Shown here: positions 60,085 to 64,000 of the stretch, piece by piece
How positions within the stretch are numbered: the stretch's first letter is position 1
Layout: every line of letters begins with the position of its first letter
Assembly (NCBI RefSeq): GCF_036017915.1
Contig: NZ_CP107929.1
Coordinates: 6,871,001 to 6,935,000 of the forward strand
From: Micromonospora sp. NBC_00421
GTDB lineage: Bacteria; Actinomycetota; Actinomycetes; Mycobacteriales; Micromonosporaceae
Direction of reading: 5' to 3'
Length of the DNA stretch: 64,000 bases
Translations under genes and position numbers: made by a program
The notes under the pieces: generated by a model
Seen by the model: the letters and a program-made list of their open reading frames with translations, nothing else
The model's database searches: none
What the model was told of the DNA's origin: nothing

Positions 60085-60239
60085 GCGAAACCCGATCCGC
60101 GCCGCTGTACTGCCCGTACTGCGGCGAAGAGGACCTGCGGCCGAACGAGGCCGGACACGGCGCCTGGGAGTGCCACGCCTGCGCGCGGGTATTCACCGTC
60201 AAGTTCAACGGCCTGCTCAGCCGGGCGGTGGCCCGATGA
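60081..60239 (+). CDS. Small zinc-ribbon protein (52 aa) between sirA and cysH
   Basis: ATG 60081 overlaps the reductase stop and the TGA (60237-60239) overlaps the cysH ATG, so all three are coupled. Two Cys pairs, YCPYCGEEDL and WECHACARVF, form a rubredoxin- or zinc-ribbon-like site, followed by KFNGLLSR. It may bind zinc or iron and assist electron transfer or maturation of the reductase. Function not established to my knowledge. Confidence 0.82.
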   Translation: MSETRSAPLYCPYCGEEDLRPNEAGHGAWECHACARVFTVKFNGLLSRAVAR

Positions 60240-61000
60240 CCGGCCTGCTCTCCGCCACGAACCTGGGCCTGGTCGGGCCCGGCGGTCCGCGACCGACCGA
60301 CCCGACCCGGCGCGACCCGGCCGAGCTGCGGGCGTTGGCCGAGCGGGCCGGCCGCGAGCTGGAGGGCGCTCCGGCGTTGGAGATCGCCCGCTGGGCGGCC
60401 GACACCTTCGGCGACCGGTTCTGTGTGACCAGCTCGATGGCCGACGCCGTGCTGGCCCACCTGGTGTCCCGGGTCGCTCCCGGGGTGGACGTGGTCTTCC
60501 TCGACACCGGGCTGCACTTCCCGGAGACGCTGCGGGTCCGCGACGAGGTGGCCCGACGGTTGCCGGTGAACGTCCGCTCGATCCGGCCCCGGCAGACCGT
60601 CGGTCAGCAGGACGGCGAGTACGGGCCCCGGCTGTTCAACCGTTCACCCGACGACTGCTGCCAGCTGCGCAAGGTCGAGCCGCTGGAACGGGCCCTGTCC
60701 GGGTACGACGCCTGGGCCGCCGGGTTACGCCGGGACGAGTCGCCGACCCGGGCGAACACGCCGGTGGTGACCTTCGACCCCCGGCGCGGCAAGGTGAAGG
60801 TGAACCCGATCGCCGCCTGGTCCCAGTCCGACGTCGACTCCTACATCTCCCGTTACGACATCCCGGTCAACGAGCTGCTCGCCCGGGGCTACGGCTCGAT
60901 CGGCTGCTGGCCCTGCACCCGCCGGACCAGGGCGGGGGAGGACCCGCGCGCCGGCCGGTGGGCCATGTTCGAGAAGACCGAGTGCGGCCTGCACCTCTGA
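60236..61000 (+). CDS. cysH: Adenosine 5'-phosphosulfate (APS) reductase
   Basis: The 254-residue protein has Cys pairs C141-C142 (DDCCQLRKVEPL) and C224-x2-C227 (GCWPCTRR) that bind the 4Fe-4S cluster typical of the APS-using type. The catalytic Cys250 sits near the end in TECGLHL. SSMADAVLAHL and FLDTGLHFPETL form the nucleotide site. It reduces APS to sulfite, which SirA then reduces to sulfide. ATG 60236 overlaps the upstream stop. No cysDN sulfurylase genes are in the window. Confidence 0.93.
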   Translation: MTGLLSATNLGLVGPGGPRPTDPTRRDPAELRALAERAGRELEGAPALEIARWAADTFGDRFCVTSSMADAVLAHLVSRVAPGVDVVFLDTGLHFPETLRVRDEVARRLPVNVRSIRPRQTVGQQDGEYGPRLFNRSPDDCCQLRKVEPLERALSGYDAWAAGLRRDESPTRANTPVVTFDPRRGKVKVNPIAAWSQSDVDSYISRYDIPVNELLARGYGSIGCWPCTRRTRAGEDPRAGRWAMFEKTECGLHL

Positions 61001-61023
61001 CCGGGCCGGAGCAGGTCCCCCCG

Positions 61024-61743
61024 GTGGTGCTGGTGGCGCACGGCAGTCGGGATCCGCGGGCGGCGGCGGCGACCCGGGCGCTGGCCCGGGCCGTCGAGGC
61101 CGCCCGCCCCGGCACCCCGGTGCTGCCCAGTTGGCTGGACCACACCGACCCGGGGCCGACGGAGGTGCTGCGAGGGCTGGCCGCCGCCGGTCACCGTACG
61201 GCGGTGGTGGTGCCGCTGCTGCTCACCGCCGCGTACCACCGGCGGGTGGACGTCCCGGTGGCGGTGGCGGCGGCCCGACAGGACGCGCCCGAGCTGACGG
61301 TACGGGTGACCGACGTGCTCGGGCCGGCGGACGGGACGGTGGACGCGGGGTTGCTGTCCGGGCTGGGCCGCCGGCTGACCGAGGCGGGGCCGGGACCGGT
61401 CGACGCGCTGGTGCTGGCGGCGGCGGGGACCAGGGACGCGCGGGCCCGCGGGTCGGTGGGTCGGGTCGCCGTCGCCCTGTCACACGGGTTCGGGGTGCCC
61501 TGCACGGTGGCCTACGCTTCGGCGGCCCCGCCGACGGCCGAGGTGGCGGTGGCCCGGTTGCGGGCGGTCGGTGCCCGGCGGGTGGCGGTGGTGGCGTACT
61601 TCCTGGCGCCGGGGCTCTTCCACGACTCGGTGGTGGTGGCGGCGCGGCGGGCGGGTGCGGTGGCGGTCGGCGCGCCGTTGAACGATTCGCCGGAGTTGGT
61701 CGGCCTGGTGCTGCGGCGGGTCGACGCCACGAATGTCGGGTAA
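61024..61743 (+). CDS. Sirohydrochlorin chelatase-like protein (CbiX/SirB)
   Basis: About 239 residues from GTG 61024. A class II chelatase fold with VVLVAHGSRDPRA (metal-site His), VVVPLLLTAAYHRRVDVPVA, and a second half repeating the pattern (VVAYFLAPGLFHDSVV, His). It probably inserts iron into sirohydrochlorin to make siroheme for SirA. The start is uncertain: CTG 60997 would overlap the cysH stop (CTGA) and other GTG codons lie at 61027 and 61033. Confidence 0.8.
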   Translation: MVLVAHGSRDPRAAAATRALARAVEAARPGTPVLPSWLDHTDPGPTEVLRGLAAAGHRTAVVVPLLLTAAYHRRVDVPVAVAAARQDAPELTVRVTDVLGPADGTVDAGLLSGLGRRLTEAGPGPVDALVLAAAGTRDARARGSVGRVAVALSHGFGVPCTVAYASAAPPTAEVAVARLRAVGARRVAVVAYFLAPGLFHDSVVVAARRAGAVAVGAPLNDSPELVGLVLRRVDATNVG

Positions 61744-61834
61744 CCGAGGGTCACCGCGTTGACATTACTCTACGTTATTGCATCGACACCCGAATTCGGT
61801 CAACTGCCCATTACGGAGAGTGGGGAAAGCGGAA

Positions 61835-61867
61835 CGCCCCGGCGGGGTGGTGGACCCGGCCGGGGCG
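61835..61867. terminator. Bidirectional terminator between sulfur operon and whiB1
   Basis: CGCCCCGG (61835-61842) and CCGGGGCG (61860-61867) form an 8-bp stem with a further inner CGGGGT/ACCCG pairing. It lies between the convergent ends of the chelatase and whiB1 genes. Confidence 0.65.
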
Positions 61868-61885
61868 GACAGCGTGTGATCGGTT

Positions 61886-62143
61886 TCAGGCGGAGTGAGC
61901 GCGCAGCACCCGGAGGCCGCCACGGCGCTTGACCGCGCGGCGTTCCTCTTCGCTCATCCCGCCCCAGACGCCCGCGTCCTGACCGGACTCCAGCGCCCAC
62001 TGCAGGCACTGGTCGGTCACGGAGCAGCGCCGGCAGACGGCCTTGGCCTGCTCGACCTGAAGAACCGCCGGGCCGGACGTCCCGATCGGGAAGAACAGCT
62101 CCGGGTCCTCGTCGCGGCAGATGGCATTGTGACGCCAGTCCAT
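61886..62143 (-). CDS. whiB1: WhiB1 (WblE) iron-sulfur transcription factor
   Basis: The 85-residue protein begins MDWRHNAICRDEDPELFFP. Cluster ligands Cys9, Cys37, Cys40 and Cys46 and the GVWGG turn are at the same positions I recall for M. tuberculosis WhiB1, followed by the basic tail KRRGGLRVLRA. WhiB1 binds the primary sigma factor and its 4Fe-4S cluster reacts with nitric oxide. AGGAG lies 10 bases before ATG 62143. The long AT-richer upstream region carries CRP-like sites. Confidence 0.95.
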   Translation of the reverse strand: MDWRHNAICRDEDPELFFPIGTSGPAVLQVEQAKAVCRRCSVTDQCLQWALESGQDAGVWGGMSEEERRAVKRRGGLRVLRAHSA

Positions 62144-62340
62144 GGCGGCAACACTCCTCATTCTGGATGGGCGGAAGATAACGCTCGTGCTTTTCTTATA
62201 TCCGTCCGCAGTGCCGGTCGTGACGGTTCGCGTACGACTATTCGGCATTGCGTGAGCAGACTCGTTCAGCGCCTGGGCCTGCTGGAACCGCTCAAGCGGT
62301 CGAGCATATCCAGGCAATGTCTCGGTAACTCAAGTTCGCT

Positions 62341-62356
62341 TGTGAATACTTTCACG
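62341..62356. promoter_or_regulatory. CRP-like binding site 1
   Basis: TGTGAATACTTTCACG contains the perfect palindrome GTGAA-TACT-TTCAC and fits TGTGA-N6-TCACA at nine of ten fixed positions. It lies about 200 bases upstream of whiB1. Confidence 0.6.
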
Positions 62357-62400
62357 AACAAACGCGATGTCAAGGGTGACGCTCGGAAAAACTCCGCTCG

Positions 62401-62414
62401 GTGAGCAAGCTCAC
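62401..62414. promoter_or_regulatory. CRP-like binding site 2
   Basis: GTGAGCAAGCTCAC is a perfect palindrome (GTGAG-CAAG-CTCAC) with the GTG-N8-CAC spacing of actinobacterial CRP sites. Its centre is 59 bases from that of site 1. Confidence 0.5.
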
Positions 62415-62586
62415 GACCCTTTTGTCCGGTTTTCAGGCTTCCCCGGTTACCCGGCGTACCACAGTCGAGGATCAATATAGTACAGTCCGCGTGACAATGC
62501 TGACATTTCCGGCACTACCTCCTCGGTGTGGCGGCCACCGCGCCGTGCGGTGTCCCGACCGCTCGACCTAGGGCGTTACCCGAGAC

Positions 62587-63537
62587 CTAACAGATTACTC
62601 TCAGTGCGCCGGAAACGGAGGAAAATCTGACCTTGTGTCGCTCGCCGAGGTAGTCGCCGTCCAGCTGGAAGGCCTGTGGACGGGCCGAGACCAGGGTGAA
62701 CTCGTCCACGTCGTGCAGCCGGAGCACCTGCTTGCCGCGCGGATCGGGGTGTCGGGACAGGAACTGCGTCACCGTCCGTGTGGTGCTGGCGACGCGCAGC
62801 TGACGAAGCGCCATCACGTCCAGCCCGAGATCGAACGACGCCTCCGGGTTCGGGTTGATCTCCCGCTCGCCCAGGTACGTCCACGGCGCGGTGTTCTGGA
62901 TGATCACCGTGCCCAGCTCGCCCTCGGCCGGCTCTCCCGGCCGCTCCAGGCTGATCGCCGGGTGCCGCCGGTCCGAACTGAGGAAGTAGTGACTCAGGGT
63001 GGAGCGGAAGTAGAGCGACGGTGAGGACACCCGCCCCCGCCGCCGGGCCTGCTCCACCCGGTGGATCACCGCCGCGTCCAGGCCGAAGCCGGCACAGAAG
63101 GTGAAGTAGCGGTCGTCGGCCAGGCCCAGCCCGATCGTCCGGGACCGGCCGAGCCGCAGCCCCTCCAGGATCATGCTGGTGCCGTCCGCCCACTCCCGGG
63201 GCAATCCGAGGGCACGGGCGAAGACGTTCGTCGAACCACCCGGCACGGTGGCCAGCGCCGGCAACCGCTCCGCCGGGGAGCCGCCGGTACGGATCGTCGG
63301 CGGCTCGGCGGTCATCAGTCCGTTGACCACCTCGTTGACCGTGCCGTCGCCACCGAGCGTGACCACCAGGTCGACGCCCTCCTGGGCGGCCTCCCGGGCC
63401 AGGTCGGTGGCGTGACCCCTGCGCCGGGTGTACCGCACCGACAGGTCTACTTGGCTGCGCAGTGCCCGGACCAGCACGTCCCGGCTGCGTTCACTGGTGG
63501 TGGTGGCCTTCGGATTGACCACCAGGACGGCCCGCAT
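62587..63537 (-). CDS. Diacylglycerol kinase-family lipid kinase
   Basis: The 316-residue protein has AVLVVNPKATT at the start, the nucleotide loop VTLGGDGTVNEVVNG, and LATVPGGSTNVFARALGLP, the hallmarks of the DAGK catalytic domain. A C-terminal beta domain follows. It phosphorylates a lipid such as diacylglycerol or a sphingoid base; the exact lipid is not visible. ATG 63537 is chosen because a TAAAGT box ends 7 bases before it (leaderless). Neighbour of whiB1, as I recall from other actinobacteria. Confidence 0.87.
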   Translation of the reverse strand: MRAVLVVNPKATTTSERSRDVLVRALRSQVDLSVRYTRRRGHATDLAREAAQEGVDLVVTLGGDGTVNEVVNGLMTAEPPTIRTGGSPAERLPALATVPGGSTNVFARALGLPREWADGTSMILEGLRLGRSRTIGLGLADDRYFTFCAGFGLDAAVIHRVEQARRRGRVSSPSLYFRSTLSHYFLSSDRRHPAISLERPGEPAEGELGTVIIQNTAPWTYLGEREINPNPEASFDLGLDVMALRQLRVASTTRTVTQFLSRHPDPRGKQVLRLHDVDEFTLVSARPQAFQLDGDYLGERHKVRFSSVSGALRVIC

Positions 63538-63579
63538 GGGCGGCACTTTACGTGATCGGGCGGGGGTATCGTGGCCCGC

Positions 63580-63969
63580 GTGACGATCGACTCCGCGCCG
63601 GTTCCCGACACTCTGCGCTGGGCGGTACGCCTGCTGCGGGCCGAGGCGGTCGCCCTCGCGCTGATCTCCGGATGGTTGGTCTGGGCCGACCTGACCGCCA
63701 CCAGGACCGACCTGGTCTCGGCACTCTTCGTGACCGGGTTCGCCGTCGCCGGCGCCGTCGCGCTCTGGGCGTTGGGCGGGGCGTTGGCCCGCCGCCGGGC
63801 CGGTGCCCGCGCCCCGGCGATGGTGCTGGAGCTGATGCTGCTGCCGGTCGGCTGGTTCATGATCGGCGGCGGGCTGGGCTGGCTCGGCGTACCGCTGATG
63901 GCGCTCGGCCTCGGCGTCTGCGCACTGCTGGTCAGCCCGCCCACCACGAAGGCCCTGGGCTTCGGCTGA
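63580..63969 (+). CDS. Small integral membrane protein, 129 aa
   Basis: Four hydrophobic helices (EAVALALISGWLVWADLTAT, ALFVTGFAVAGAVALWALGG, MVLELMLLPVGWFMIGGGLG, WLGVPLMALGLGVCALLVS) with short loops. GTG 63580 is chosen because TATCGT at 63567-63572 ends 7 bases before it; the alternative GTG 63571 lies inside that box. Divergent from the lipid kinase gene 42 bases away. No family name recognised. Confidence 0.75.
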   Translation: MTIDSAPVPDTLRWAVRLLRAEAVALALISGWLVWADLTATRTDLVSALFVTGFAVAGAVALWALGGALARRRAGARAPAMVLELMLLPVGWFMIGGGLGWLGVPLMALGLGVCALLVSPPTTKALGFG

Positions 63970-64000
63970 GCCACCACCGGCGGACCGGGCCGAGACGCGT

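Larger units (their letters stand above)
62144..62586. other. Long AT-richer upstream region of whiB1
   Basis: 443 bases with clearly lower GC than the surroundings and no credible gene. It contains two CRP-like palindromes (listed separately), a CCGCT-CA-AGCGG palindrome near 62288-62299, and weak promoter candidates on the - strand (TTGAGT at 62328-62333 with GATATG at 62305-62310, spacer 17; ATGTCA-N18-TACTAT near 62475-62510). A long leader or multiple promoters for whiB1 are likely. Confidence 0.55.

Noticed and set aside
61759..61782. TTGACA hexamer between the sulfur operon and whiB1
   Set aside because: No -10 element at a suitable distance and no gene downstream on that strand.

Overview
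The window is about 64 kb of very GC-rich DNA with GTG/TTG starts, ATGA/GTGA gene overlaps, two WhiB proteins, a SigR/RsrA pair, the actinobacterial ribosomal protein bL37 and a fused EccCa-EccCb ATPase. This fits an actinomycete, most likely Micromonosporaceae (Micromonospora or a close relative). That assignment rests on protein likeness from memory, not on a search. No rRNA, tRNA, CRISPR array, transposase or phage gene was found.

Layout. (1) 0-3.3 kb: small uncharacterised proteins, including a frameshifted gene and two zinc-ribbon paralogues. (2) 3.3-18.8 kb: a type VII secretion (ESX-like) locus: SseB-domain protein, WHH-like/SUKH fusion and a mycosin-like protein (+), eccD-eccB (-), eccC (+), then an epoxide hydrolase and a HEAT-like protein, then eccE with a partner gene (-). 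No WXG100 substrate gene is visible. (3) 19.0-26.7 kb (-): a beta-helix/AAA ATPase coupled by overlapping codons to GT39-like, GT2 and GH26 genes, preceded by a membrane protein with a degenerate kinase-like head. (4) 26.8-36.6 kb: glpK, a PRPP-synthetase-like gene, anti-sigma-type ATPases, a two-component system, a DUF5709 protein, a GT4 glycosyltransferase, an EamA transporter and hisN. (5) 36.6-50.9 kb: a conserved actinobacterial core block (rsgA, aroA, SRAP, whiB, sigR-rsrA, bL37, biotin carrier, GNAT, TetR/MFS, TPR protein, SIS isomerase, pdtaS). (6) 51.0-57.1 kb: a second GT2-GH26-GT39 cassette plus a third GT39-like gene facing it. (7) 57.1-61.9 kb: a repeat-bearing gene-poor stretch, then a sulfate-assimilation operon (leader peptide, siroheme reductase, zinc ribbon, APS reductase, CbiX-like chelatase). 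(8) 61.9-64 kb: whiB1, a diacylglycerol-kinase-like gene and a small membrane protein.

How the genes work together. EccB/C/D/E supply the secretion membrane complex. The mycosin beside them has lost its Asp, His and Ser and the oxyanion Asn, so it is predicted to be a pseudoprotease. The two GT2-GH26-GT39 cassettes look like duplicated exopolysaccharide machines (synthase, extracytoplasmic glycan hydrolase, polyprenyl-type membrane glycosyltransferase), one of them embedded among secretion genes. SigR/RsrA, PdtaS and WhiB1 form a conserved redox/stress regulatory neighbourhood, apparently interrupted by the second cassette and the sulfur operon.

The most notable observations are the dead mycosin, the toxin-like/immunity-like fusion, the duplicated cassettes, the leader-peptide/RNA-structure region before the sulfite reductase, the GATCAAGAGG inverted repeats next to G-rich tracts, the CTG start of rsgA and the paired CRP-like sites before whiB1.
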